From Pisolithus tinctorius (taxonomy: Eukaryota > Basidiomycota > Agaricomycetes > Boletales > Pisolithaceae): DNA of 64,000 bases. The DNA lies in contig JANFAH010000068.1 of the NCBI GenBank assembly GCA_024663395.1, positions 124,001-188,000 of the forward strand, in the 5' to 3' direction. Below, one piece after another: positions 12,257 to 23,454 of this stretch (the first letter of the stretch is position 1; every line of letters begins with the position of its first letter). Under the pieces are notes generated by a model. That model made no database searches. It was given only the letters and a program-made list of their open reading frames with translations, and had not been told where the DNA came from. The position numbers and the translations under genes were made by a program.

Positions 12257-12623
12257 CCCCCGTCGATGCTATGTTTCTTTTCCTCTTTCTTTTTTCCTCT
12301 GCATCTCGTGTTGTGTCGGAATTTGTGTGTTTGTTGTCGATTATGGGCATTTCGTTTCTTCTCCGTGAATCATTTCCTCTGACATGATTTGACGTATATA
12401 ACCTTTGCACTTACCCCACCACCAGCATCTGACTATGTACGATCCAAGGGACATCTATTTTTTTCCTCTGTACTTGTTGGATTGAATTGGATTTGTTTGC
12501 CAAGAAACGTTTTTGTTGTGCTTACGAGATACCCACATGCTGTGGCGGTGCAACCTATGTTGCCTGCGACATTCGCCCTTTGAGGGGAACAAGCCTGTGT
12601 TTCGCGTCTGACTGTTTACTAGC
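12257..12623. other. Intergenic region between bHLH gene and TFIIF alpha gene
   Basis: Tandem spacer of 367 bp. C/T-rich near 12280-12310; the rest shows no conserved frame. It should contain the bHLH 3' UTR and the TFIIF alpha promoter. Confidence 0.4.
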
Positions 12624-14839
12624 ATGGCCCCAAAGTCTGCCGAATCTTTACTCTTCCACAAGAAGAAGAGGCCACTTGTCAAGAAAGAGCCATCTGCTAC
12701 CCCTCCAAGTGGATCACAGGGCACGTCTACGCCCGGCACTCCTCGCAAATCTGTTCCTTCCCGTCCGCAAACCGTCGTTGACGCAGATGATGGCTCAAAA
12801 CTCCCAGAGGGCGAATATTCGGAATACAAACTCATGTCGTCCGCACTCAATGGTTGGAAATACGACGTAATGCGATTTGACTCTCGAAAGTTAATAGATA
12901 TATCAACATGGGAAGCGCCTATCAAGTTGAACAGGAAAGAATTGAGGAGACAGGAAACGGTGGAGGAGCAGGTACCAGTAAGACCGATGCTAGGCCCCGA
13001 CGGGAAGCCTGTCATTGGCACGGATGGCAGACTCGTCATGGTAGATGCGGACGGGAGACCAATCAACAGTGGTACGGGTGAGGAGTCCGTGAAAGAGAGA
13101 GATCAGAAGGGAAAGGGAACTGCTAACGGAAAGAAGAAGGTACAAAAAAAGACGCGGCAGGTATTCAAGGTTCCGGAGGACGTGAGGCAGCTTAAGAGGG
13201 AGGAAAGATACCCATGGGTTATGGAAGATGCACGACGTAATGAAGTCTGGATTGGACAATTAGAGGAAGTCTCGAAGGCGGAGACTCACGCCCTCCTCAT
13301 GCCTGCACAACAAGACGTTTTCAAGTTCGTTCCTGCACACAGATGGTACAAATTTCACAAGAAACCCAAACACCATATTCCTGACTTACAGGAGGCGGAG
13401 TCACTGGTGGGTTTTTTCGTGTTCCCGTTTTGTGAAGACCTGCCATTTCCTGGATGCCTTAGATGGCTAGGATACAGAAGAATAAGGACCCAGAACGTTG
13501 GTTGCTCCATCGAAGACATGGTCAAGGTCCTTCTGCAGCAACGGCAGCTATGTTTAAAGCCGATCCTGATGCTGTGGTCGGTGGTGCACCCCTCGTCTAT
13601 AATGCATCCCAGAGTCGGGGCCCCGGAGGGCGGTCTCTGATGAGTGTAAACAGGGGTTCACGAGGTCTCGACGAGGATGAGGAAGGGAATAGTCGGCGGG
13701 TGAAACAGGAGGACGATGGCGAGGGCCATCTGGATGAGCAGCTATTTGACGATGATGTTGCAGACGACGATGAGCATGAAGCTCAGGACATGGATGATGA
13801 AGAGGCCAAGGAGCTTGAGGTGAGTTGTTTTTCATTTCCGAGGGTTTCTATCTATTGATCCCTTTTCAGGAACGATTAAAGCGGGAGTACAAATTGGCCA
13901 ACAAACAGCGTGACGGCTACGTTGACGAGTCTGAAGATGAAGAGGATGACAATCAGCTGACGAAAGATGGTAAATTCCTGAAGAAGCTTGTGCGTAAACT
14001 GGATAAAAATGTGGCATATGAAAGTGATGAAGAACGGGATCCGTACGCGAGTTCGGTGAGTCTCTGTTTCGTTTGTCCGCCTTGCCTGTTCTTGACGTCG
14101 GAGACAGGACGAAAACGAAGAAGAGGAAGAACCTCCGCTCGTGACCAACGAGCCAGCCATTCAGCCACAACCGCAGCAGACCAAGAGTCGTACCCCTTCG
14201 CAGCAGCCTCCTTCTAAACCCTCCCAACCTTCTGTCGTCAACGCTGCTAACGGCGTTGGGTCACGGGCTGTCTCACCGGCACCTGCTACGGGTATGGGTG
14301 GCCATTCTGTTGTTGCCAAACGAGCGACCAGTCCAAAGGCACCGAAACCCAGTGTCAGTCGAGGAAACAGCCCACTGGGCGGGACGTCAAGTCGTGCTGG
14401 GAGCCCCACCGGAAGTCGTGCCACGAGCCCCGCTGCGAGTTCCGGCAAGAGTCCCGTTGTTCCACCTCCAGGTAGCGCTGCGACGTCGCAAAAGCGTAAA
14501 GCGACAGATGATTTGAGTGGTGTAGTGTCACCGACTCCAACGAGCAATGGTAATGCACAACCGAAACCCAAGAAACGGAAGCCACTGCCGACTGGACCTC
14601 CGATCGAGGGAGAATTAGAGGAAAAAATGTTGATTGATTGGTTGCAGAATGCTCCCAACGCAACGACGCGGGATTGTATCCAGCACTTTACGCCCTACTT
14701 GACGAGCGAAGCTAAGAAGGCGAGGTTCACCGCTATGGTGAAGGAGGTTGCACAGTTGAAGGGTGGTATTTTGATCCTGAAGAATGCGTTGCGTGGAGAG
14801 TCAGCAGCGGGGTCACCGGTGCCTACAGGTGCGGCGTAG
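12624..14839 (+). CDS. TFG1: Transcription initiation factor IIF, alpha subunit (RAP74/Tfg1)
   Basis: Four exons: 12624-13406, 13463-13819, 13870-14055, 14108-14839 (685 aa). The N-terminal half carries the TFIIF alpha dimerization region: GEYSEYKLMSSALNGWKYDVMRF, RQVFKVPEDVRQLKREERYPWVMED and FKFVPAHRWYKFHKK; the splice at 13406/13463 gives LMARIQKNKDPERWLLHRR. A long acidic/Ser-rich linker follows. The C-terminal 75 residues (from about IEGELEEKMLIDWLQNAP) resemble the winged-helix domain that contacts TFIIB and the CTD phosphatase in RAP74. TFIIF escorts RNA polymerase II to promoters and supports start-site selection and elongation. Domain order and length fit fungal Tfg1. Confidence 0.94.
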
Positions 14840-15340
14840 ACTGACATACAGCTATGGGTCTTGTTGTTGGTTGTACTACAATCAAAGTGTCCGTTGGTAA
14901 TGACATTCTACCTTGCACACTGAATAGCACGACAGGAGTATGTTTTGTACGAGGATGCGGTTACGTAAGGTAACTCGTTCTGTTCGGTGTAGTTGCATCT
15001 TTCGTGCTGAAGTCGTTGCCGTTTTCAGGTTAACACTTTCTTTCGGTGAGACTGAGAATATAACGATGAAAACTTTGCCCTGGTGAGCTGCATGCGTGGC
15101 CCGCAAGTCGGAGCCCCTGTCTTTCGATCGAGAAATAACCTCAAAAAGGAAATCCAAGTAACTTGGTTGGTATGTTGTGGTGGCTAACGTTTGGTTCACT
15201 TTGCAGGACGGAGAGTACAAAATGCCAGCCGTCGCTGTCGTTCCCTCCTACCGCTTCCTTCCTTTCTCCCCCCCTTCACCCGGCCAACGTTTACAGCCTA
15301 GATAACCCCCCCTCTCCTTTTGATCCCTTACCGACTCGCT
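14840..15340. other. Intergenic region between TFIIF alpha and chitin deacetylase genes
   Basis: Tandem spacer of about 500 bp. It becomes strongly C-rich between 15225 and 15320, just before the deacetylase start, typical of a fungal leader. No tRNA-like or conserved coding segment is seen. Confidence 0.4.
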
Positions 15341-16890
15341 ATGTCAAGCCTTCTTTTTCCCGCCCTTCTTCTTGTCGCCCCTGCGGTCCAAGCGGTTGGT
15401 ATTGCGGGCCAATATCACCCCTACGGCCTTACGCCCAGCACTTGGTACCAACCCGACAGTCACCCAGTCCATGCCCTTTTCCGGCGGGCGAGCAAGGACG
15501 ACGGCGTCGCGTACGCTTCGGTAGGGTCTCCCGGTAAGTAGCCTTGCTCATCCCCACGCCCCGCTAATACACCCACCACTAGAATGGTCTAAAGGCTTCC
15601 CCGCCGACCCTGGATCCATGCAAAACATGCCCCAGGCTTGGCTTGACGCCCTCAATAAAGCCGTCGCGGCTGGCAAGATTCCCGATGTCCCCGTCACCAC
15701 CACTCCCCCTGGTTCCAATCCAACATACCCTGACGGCTATGATCCAATGAGTCCCGACGTATGCTCTGCCACCTACCAGTGCAGGATCCCGGATGATATC
15801 TGGGACGGACCCGATGGTTACCTTAGCCTCAGCTTTGATGACGGCCCGCTGCCGGTGAGTGGTCATCGCGAACTGTGATTCCCTTCGCCTTTGGTTTACA
15901 GCTCTGCAGCCGTCCCCTACCCTGTACAAATTCCTCAAGCAGAAAGATCAGCACGCGACGCACTTCTATATCGGCACCAACATTCTTCAGCATCCCGACT
16001 GCTTCAAGATGGCGTGGGACAATCAAGATGATATCGCCGTTCACACGTGGACCCATCCTTACATGACCACGAAGACGAATGAAGAGGTCCTCGCGGAACT
16101 TGGATGGACGATGCAACTGATCCATAATTCGACGGGGGGGCGAGTGCCTAAATACTGGAGGCCGCCCTATGGCGATTCTGATATGCGCGTCCGTGCAATT
16201 GCCAAGGAAGTATTGGGTCTCACTACTGTGATTTGGAACCAGGAGTAAGCCATCGTACTCCTTAACCTACCTTACTGCGTACCTCACCTTCCCTTAGTAC
16301 CAATGACTGGAGTCTCTCAGATCCGGTTCCTATCACAAGTATGGACAAGATCGCTACCCAAATGCACACGTGGTTGACCGGTAAGTTTCCACCTACCATC
16401 AATCATACCATAAAACTCAGACAGCCGCATCGTTTCAGGTCCGAAGAAACCCGGTCTCATCATCCTCGAGCACGAGCTCTCTAACCAATCTGTGCAGGCC
16501 TTCATAGATGCTTGGGACCTGGTCGTCAGCAACGGGTGGAAGACGACGTCCGTCGCACAGATGGGAGGTAGCAGCGCGTACCAGAACTCCTGGAACGCGA
16601 CTTCTCCGGTCACCCAAGCTAAAGTTGCTGACCTTTCGGTCCACCCCCCGCCGGCGCAGGCGGTTGCATCCACTACGTAAGAGGTCATGCTGGTAGCCCG
16701 TGCTCCTCACTTGCCCAACCCCTGTTGTAGGTCTCAAGTCAAGGCCATGCCGTCGCCATCCGCCGCCGCTAAATCTAGTAGACCTAATCACGCGGGTAAC
16801 AAGAGTTCCGCTTCGCATCACAGCGCGACATTAGCTACCCTCGGCATAGCCGAGTTGGTGGTGGTAGCGACAGTCTACGCTCTTTCCTGA
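15341..16890 (+). CDS. GPI-anchored chitin deacetylase (CE4 polysaccharide deacetylase)
   Basis: Six exons: 15341-15533, 15583-15854, 15910-16244, 16298-16380, 16439-16676, 16731-16890 (426 aa). A signal peptide (MSSLLFPALLLVAPAVQA) opens the protein. The NodB fold begins near residue 145: motif 1 SFDDGP (Asp pair for base and metal), motif 2 HTWTHP (metal His pair), motif 3 RPPYGD, and later LIILEHELS. The C-terminus is Ser-rich and ends in a hydrophobic stretch (TLGIAELVVVATVYAL) with no following charges, the form of a GPI-attachment signal. Such enzymes convert cell-wall chitin to chitosan at the plasma membrane or wall. The many potential N-glycosylation sites suit secretion. The last intron is called from phase and keeps the GPI tail in frame. 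Confidence 0.93.
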
Positions 16891-17397
16891 ACAGTCACCC
16901 CTCTTTTTGGACGCGTCCGGCACGCGAACCACATACATACATTTTACACCTACTACTTTCATTACTACCCTCAGTGTCGCACTTCATTCTTCATATTTGT
17001 ATTCGTCATCCTACATCGTCATTAATTCACATTTCACATCTTATCTCGTACACATCGCCTGCCAGTTAGATATGTCGTAGTCGTCGCATACTTGCTTCAT
17101 ACATCGGAAAAGCAAGCTCAACGCGATTCATTACGCTAAACGGACAAAGGGTCCTTGTGCCAAAGAAGGCCGTGTGTGTAGTGTAAAAGAGGTAGACATA
17201 TAGCGAAGAACCATACAACAAACGTGATGACGACGAAAGAACAACATCGACGCTGGAAGCGGGAAGCGCAACGTACGTAGTCCCGTGGCAGAGATCCACC
17301 ACATAGCCAAGGGCGGAAGTACACGAAGCCGATAGTTAGGTATAGTAGCGGAAGATACTTCACAAGGAAACTGCAACACTGGAAGCTGGATGCGCGA
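16891..17397. other. Convergent intergenic region (3' ends of deacetylase and GCK kinase genes)
   Basis: About 507 bp between convergent stop codons. The part at 16920-17060 is rich in CAT/TAC-type triplets and AT. Open frames on the minus strand here (for example 17066-17302) lack family resemblance and are probably 3' UTR. Confidence 0.45.
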
Positions 17398-19716
17398 TCA
17401 TGATGACAGGATGCTCGGCCACTTGATCCGAAGACCTTCCAACCAACGCATGTAAAGTAACTCGGCGATCGGTGATTTCCGTATCTGAGTAGTGTCATCT
17501 GTCTTTCCGGGGGCTGACGCGCTGGAGTCCACTGGCAGACCGGAAACATCTTCTTGAACTTCGGTGACAACGAGACCCTTCGCGGTCATCTCACTTTTGC
17601 GGATGATCCGCTTATGGGGGAAAAGACCACGAGCGGTCTGTACGTGCTGTCGCACTACAGGGTTCCTGATTCAAATAGAGTCAGAATGTGCACAGAAAGA
17701 GCATTGGTAAACCCACTCGTTAATACCGGATAGGATGTCGAGGATAACGCTGTAAGAAAGGGCTGGATTGATGTCCCTCAAGTCCGTAAACCCTCGGGTT
17801 ATCATGCTTAGCGACTCGATCTCCCGGGCGTCCATGTCGTCGCAAATGGCCTGCAAAATGCTTGGGGTAGCCGCACAGGCAAAAACGGAAAGACTTACGT
17901 TTTGAAGAACAGGAAGGACAACATCGTTGATCATTGCCCTTCCTGCCTTCTCAGACTCGCCTGGTCTCCGCTTCGGGGGTACTCGGTCTTTCGAAGGTGA
18001 TGTTGGTGACGTAGGGGACAAAGGAACATCATCTTTGCTACGTATGCTCCCCACGTACTCTGCCGAAAGTTTCAAAGAGCTGGTAGTGTCGACTTTCTTA
18101 ATTGGACGAATGGTATCCAGGCCAGTGCCTAGGTCTGCCTCTCGCATGACGGTACCAGCACCAGTCATCTTGTGTCGTGCTGCATATGAGGAGCGCCTTG
18201 GAGACCGCACTGAACCACTGTAAGCTGGAGGTGCGCCAAGAGGCTCGGTTTGGCTATCTTGTAAGGAGGTTACAAGATCGGCGCTCTCCGCTGAGGCACC
18301 ACCATCTTGGGGAACCACGTTAATTCTGACAGTCGAGTGTGTCGCACGCGAGTTTATTCTGACGGAATTTGGATCTATAATGGTGCTTCCTTTGACTGCG
18401 CCTCCAGTATCGAAGGACTCTTGATCTTCTTCATATACCGACTGGTCGTCCACTGTCAAGTCGTCGATTTCTATTTCAGGCACAAGGTCTTTGGCCGCGC
18501 TCCTGAACGTCCCCATCACAGATGTGGATTTAATGGTGTCGAAGTTCCAGTCGCTGCGAATAGTATCGTTGTTCTCCCAGTTTATAGTACCACAAACTGT
18601 CGGTGGGTACACTTGTGCTTTCGGTGGCGACTGAGCGCGATATTCCTGATAACGTTCAATAAGCTCAGTAAGGTACGACGTTTTCTTCGCTCCCTTGATG
18701 AATCTATGCTGTAGGAGTTCTCTTGCGGTAGGGCGCTGGCGACTGTAAGAGGTAGCACATAGAATCCAACACCGTGTACCCTACCTTTGCGGGATCCTTC
18801 GTGAGACACAAAGAAACAAATTCCTTAAAGGCCGGGCTAAAGTTGCCATCGAGCACCGGTGGTTTTGCCTTGGGTATAAGGAAAAGCACCCGCATTGGGT
18901 GGTACTCTGCCAACGGTGGCTCTCCTTTGGCCATCTCGATTGCCGTGATACCTAGACTCCACATGTCTGCTTTTGCATCGTACCCGGCCTGACGAATGAC
19001 CTCTGGAGCCATCCAGAAGGGAGTGCCGACAAAAGTGTGTCTGAGGGTACTTGTCAGTTGCGCGGCAACACCAAAGTCGGCCAGTTTGACTTTGCCAGTA
19101 GCTGAAAGCAAGACATTGGCGGCCTTGATGTCGCGATGGATGGTGCCTTCTGAATGCAAGTAATCCAGGCCGTGCAGAAGTTCACGGCAGATAACGGCAA
19201 TGTGAGCTTCGGAGAATGGTCCCGCCTTCAGCAGGTCAAGACAGGAGCCACCCGCGAGGTACTCCATAACAATCCAGAGTTTATAAGCGACGACGAAAGA
19301 CCCGTAGTAACGGGTGACGTATTCCGAATCGCACTGCGCCAGGCTAGCGATTTCTTGTTGGATCTCTAGGATGTCATCGTCGGAATCTTCGAGGTCTGGT
19401 GGGAATAACCATGTAACTAGACGACGGGCGTAAAATATCGCGAGGGCATACCAATCTGCTTGATGGCGACAATTTGCTTCGTCTCGTTGTGCATTGCCTT
19501 GTAAACGACGCCGAAGCTGCCGGTGCCAAGTTTCTCGAGCATGGTATATTGAGTGGCGGGGTCGTTGCTGGAAACAGGGTATGGGTCACCGGCCGCACCT
19601 CCTCCATCCGGGCTCAACCGTGGAGACACTGGGGGAGAGGACGTCATGCCAGGCTGTCGGGAAGAGTTAATGTCAGTACGGGAGGGCTTTCTGAGACGAT
19701 TGCCAGGGGGAGACAT
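17398..19716 (-). CDS. Ste20/GCK-type (MST/YSK-like) protein kinase
   Basis: Five exons: 19716-19452, 19395-18785, 18735-17899, 17850-17717, 17665-17398 (704 aa). The kinase domain starts at about residue 48: glycine loop [20 protein letters not shown] (spliced), then [13 protein letters not shown], catalytic [19 protein letters not shown] and [11 protein letters not shown]; after the splice at 18785/18735 comes [19 protein letters not shown]. All catalytic residues are present. The arrangement (N-terminal kinase, long Ser/Thr-rich tail with a small conserved C-terminal helix region [15 protein letters not shown]) fits the GCK-III/Kic1-Nak1 group, which drives polarity, septation or morphogenesis through the RAM/SIN networks in fungi. 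I chose the Met of [10 protein letters not shown] because upstream sequence is closed by an apparent leader intron. Confidence 0.92.
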
Positions 19717-20254
19717 GGGAGCACGAGCCAAAGCTGAGAATACATATCGGGTGGGTCAGACTGCCGTGGGTGCATGAGGACATGATCCAGTCCATGCCCA
19801 ACAAGGGTACTCCCCTACACGTGGTCCTGCGGGATACTTCCCATTGACCTGATCTTGACAAGATCCAACGACACTCCCACTCACCGATGTCCCCAGCTTC
19901 GTTCACGAACGACAGTTAGTCAGGGTGAGAGTAGTATGGTAGTGAACGCAGACTCGACACCTTTGCTGGAAGACAGTGAAAGGACGATGGAGGGCAGCAC
20001 GAGTGTGACTGATAAACGTCATTTGGACGATGACGTCTTCTGAGATCTGAACATAAATTGTATCCATGCGGCGCCCGCTTCTCCAAAGATAGTAATGCTA
20101 CTTGCAGACTTCGCCTGCTGAAAACATCGCACTCTCAAAACGAAGGTCCAGCAAAGGATGTTTTGCATATCATGGCCAGGTGTAGGGCATACGGAATATC
20201 AACGTGGAAACAGTAAATCATCGGCATAATCGTGGACTCTCCTGCCCCACCAAC
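19717..20254 (-). promoter_or_regulatory. Kinase leader with probable 5' UTR intron; L35 3' region
   Basis: On the minus strand a donor GTGAGT begins at 19885, right after GGACATCG, and an acceptor TCTCAG ends at about 19734, just before the kinase coding start. No ATG precedes the donor in frame, so this looks like a roughly 150-nt intron in the 5' UTR. A CACGTG occurs at 19819-19824 inside it. The remainder down to 20255 shows nothing recognisable and includes the L35 3' UTR. Confidence 0.45.
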
Positions 20255-20800
20255 TCATGCCTTCACTGCATACTTGCGGATAGGGAAGTGGATGTCTTTC
20301 TTATGCTGCTTCACTGTCTTCAACGACGCCTCGTGCTATACACCCATATACATCAGGGGCCGTCCTCAACTTCAATTGCCATTTGCATACCTTAGTTAAC
20401 CGTCTCCGAATTGCACGCGTCTTCTTCGGTCGGAGGTCGAGTGGGAGGTACTTCTTATTTTTGTAGTATTCCCGCAGGTTTTGCCGTGCCTTTTGGTTCA
20501 TCACTGTCAGCACCCGTGCAATCGACTTCCGGACGACATTGCTATCGGCGAATTAGACAGCGCTTGCCAGCTTCAAACCAGAGGACGTACATCTTAGTAA
20601 GTTTTGAGGGGGCACCTCCGACAATCTTCTGCACGCGGAGGCTCAGGAGCTCACCCTTGAGCTCATTAAGTTGCTTGGTCAAGTCATTTTTTGACCTATG
20701 TTTTCACGGAAGAAAAGCAGTATCAGCAGAAAAGTAGATACGATTGACTCTTTGTAACTCACTTGGATTGGAGCTCGTAGGCCTTGACTTTGCCGGGCAT
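20255..20800 (-). CDS. RPL35: 60S ribosomal protein L35 (uL29)
   Basis: Four exons: 20800-20763, 20695-20591, 20541-20391, 20335-20255 (124 aa, the usual length for eukaryotic L35). The protein starts [20 protein letters not shown] and continues [39 protein letters not shown] and [18 protein letters not shown]; the last small exon supplies [15 protein letters not shown] and ends YAVKA. It sits at the polypeptide exit tunnel of the large subunit, near the SRP and nascent-chain factor docking site. Introns of 45-70 nt are dense, as usual for basidiomycete ribosomal protein genes. Confidence 0.97.
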
Positions 20801-21160
20801 CTTGAGAGGTTGGGCTGAAGACAGCGCAGTGGTCAGTCTACGGTCAGCGAGATCGCGATGGTGGAAAGGAACAGAGGAGGGGCGTTCAAGCACTCCAACG
20901 AGCGACCCCCCATCACGTCCCGGTAGCGATGCGAGCTGATACTCACCTTGAAGCTGTCGGACGGGGTTGTCTGTGGTGGCGGGCGATAATGTTTGGCTTA
21001 CGCGATACAGAACTATACAGTTTAACGGTAATCAACTCCCACGCTGCTCCCGGCGGTAATGACTCCGGCCACGGTCGATCACGAGTACTTGTTTCAGGCA
21101 ACGAAAATCAAAAATGCGACTTTCAAGACAACACTACCCCCTCACAAACATACGATGCGA

Positions 21161-21182
21161 AGAGAGAGAGAGAGAGAGAGAG
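21161..21182. repeat. (AG)11 microsatellite
   Basis: Eleven perfect AG dinucleotides lie just downstream of the transhydrogenase stop codon, in its 3' UTR and upstream of the L35 promoter region. Such a run is prone to length variation. Confidence 0.9.
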
Positions 21183-21214
21183 AATGAAAAAGCGATGTGT
21201 CAACCGAACCCCCC

Positions 21215-23271
21215 TCAGTATTCAAGTGATGCCTCCAGGATACGTGTCAGATGCTCCCGCCCATCTTCACCTGCAACATCGCCAATATTCGGGGCAAGGT
21301 CCAGCACGCGTCGCTGGGGAATTGTGCCATCGACGAGCATTGGCACGTCTTCCTTAGTATAGCCGACCGCCTTTAACCCACGAGGTACACCGAGGCCGTC
21401 AAGGAAACGCGCAATCGACTCATACAGATGGGCACCGATCTCGGAATCAGGGATGCTAGTTATGGAGGGGTCCGTGACGGTTGTGTTATTGAAAATGGCC
21501 AATGCTTCACGGTGACGGTCAGGTGACGAAGGGGCCGTGAACTGGAACACTGAATACGAAACGATCAGCTTCCTCAAAAAGAGAGATAGCTTTCGACCAT
21601 ACCTGCGGGCCCTGTCAGGGCGACACTTTTGTTTTTGCCATTGAGAATTACGCTGACATGCAACCAACCACTGTACTGACCTTATGCCATGAGGAATGAT
21701 AGGGTGGTTAACTTGGTATCCTGGATGTTTGTATTTCGGTCCTTTCTTGTTCAACCCGGAAATCTTCCGCGTGATGAATACAGCGGATAAAGCTTGCAAG
21801 CTGAAGATCTTACAGGATAACTCATTCCATGACATAGATGCACGCCGGCGTTGCCAAACCCGATACCAGCAAAGGATGCCGCCAGACTATGTGGACGATA
21901 TTCATTTAAGGGAGTTCTGATGAACGACTGCGAACACGTACAGCATCTGGCTTCTTGCTTCGTGATCGGTCCTGTCATTGGCAACGCGAGGCAGGTATTT
22001 CACTGTAGTTTTGAGTGCCCACATAGAGAAAATGTCAGCGACCGGATTACTTCCTTGGTACGCAGGCCTCAGAATCGGGTTTGCGGGGCGAGGTGTCCGT
22101 TCCGTGTAGCTTTACAATGGTCACTGCCGGAAACCACTATGAAGTGGGAAATAAACGCACGGGATAGCTGTGTAGCTTTCCAGACTATGGAACAGAACAT
22201 CCAGACCTGCACTGATGTGTACCTCCGTAGGACAGCTCTCTGTGTTTGCGGTATCCACGATTCCAAGTACTGGCTTGAGAGCACGGTTCGCGATACCAGT
22301 CTTGAATGCACGGGAAGTTACGTCAAAGATTGCCGTCCCAGTGGTTTCAGATCCAGTACCGGCAGTGGTCGGGACTACGCCGCATGAATGCAAATGCACC
22401 AGCACCGACAGAAAGAACACTAACCTGCAATAAGAGGTTTGAGACTCTTCTCGATTGGGTAGCCTTTGCCTATGGGAGCATTCACGAAGTCCATTAAATC
22501 GGCATCTTTGTACACGGTAAAACTTTGGCAAGGGTCAGCAGGGTAGGGCGCTACAGAACTGACTTACAGATTAGCTGTTTTGGCGGTGTCGATGACGCTC
22601 CCCCCTCCAACACTATGCAAACTTTTGTTGGTGGTCATATTCTCGAGAAGGAGCACTCACGCCAGGAAGTGACTGAAATCGCGTTCACGGGCCCATGATA
22701 TGGCTCTGCGCCAGCTCTCCTCCGTAGGTTCGGAAACTACTTCATCATATACTTCAAATGGAAGGTCTTGCTGAGACTGAAGGGATTCGATGGCCTTCGG
22801 AAAGCAGAATGATGAGCTGACTACAGACCAGGCTGAGTGCTAGCTCTCACCGTCTGCAGCGGCTTGAGCTTGGCCACCACGGGATCAGTGAAGACCCCAA
22901 CCTAAGATTACAGTGTTGAGGGCGACTCCACGCAGGGTCAAACAGGAAGAGACAAACCTTGCGAGCTTTCATGTTCTTAAGATCCATCCCGACCTCACGG
23001 GTGACGCCTTCCCCAAATCTCAGGTTGGATGCAGCAACCTTGTAATGGGTCATTGACATCGACGCACACGATAAGTGGACAATCCTAGTACCTCGAATGC
23101 ATATTCCTTTTGAACTGCGTTCACGGGTGTCGCAAGCTTCCTCAACTGTTGCAGTCCCAGGGGGGCATGAGCGTGGGCTGCTGACCGACAACCATGACAC
23201 GGACAAGCAGACTGCGACTGGGCTGCGTTAATGAGACGGAATATGGCACTTCTCGTCGCAACGGGTGCCAT
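21215..23271 (-). CDS. Iron-type alcohol dehydrogenase: mitochondrial hydroxyacid-oxoacid transhydrogenase (ADHFE1-like)
   Basis: Twelve exons: 23271-23092, 23038-22958, 22901-22851, 22794-22661, 22612-22568, 22522-22425, 22374-22161, 22067-21942, 21886-21814, 21763-21681, 21625-21603, 21549-21215 (480 aa). The N-terminus is basic and His/Ala-rich with RSAIFRLINAAQ, suiting a mitochondrial presequence. Family motifs are EVGMDLKNMKARKV, the nucleotide loop VGGGSVIDTAK, VPTTAGTGSETTG, metal-site HSLESYTAIP, HGMSYPISGLNKKGPKY and HPIIPHGIS. The pattern matches ADHFE1/HOT, which couples 4-hydroxybutyrate oxidation to 2-oxoglutarate reduction. Exon 11 is a 23-nt microexon. It is divergent from the aspartic protease gene with only 183 bp between starts. 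Confidence 0.93.
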
Positions 23272-23356
23272 TCTCACTTGCAATGATGCTGAGAGACCCG
23301 GACTCGCAGCGCCGGATTCCCCACACGCGACAATATAATTAAGCGGGTGCGGGGAG

Positions 23357-23362
23357 CACGTG
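23357..23362. promoter_or_regulatory. CACGTG E-box in the transhydrogenase/aspartic protease promoter
   Basis: Context GCACGTGAC, one of five promoters in the window with this extended form. It lies midway between two divergent start codons. An AT-rich TATA-like stretch, ACAATATAATTAAG, is at about 23329-23342. Confidence 0.4.
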
Positions 23363-23454
23363 ACCCTTCTCAGATGAGCCTAGCCCTGGCCGCAGTCCAA
23401 ACGCGCATTTGCTGGTCCATCCTTACTGACCGACCGACACTCGTTTACAGCTCC

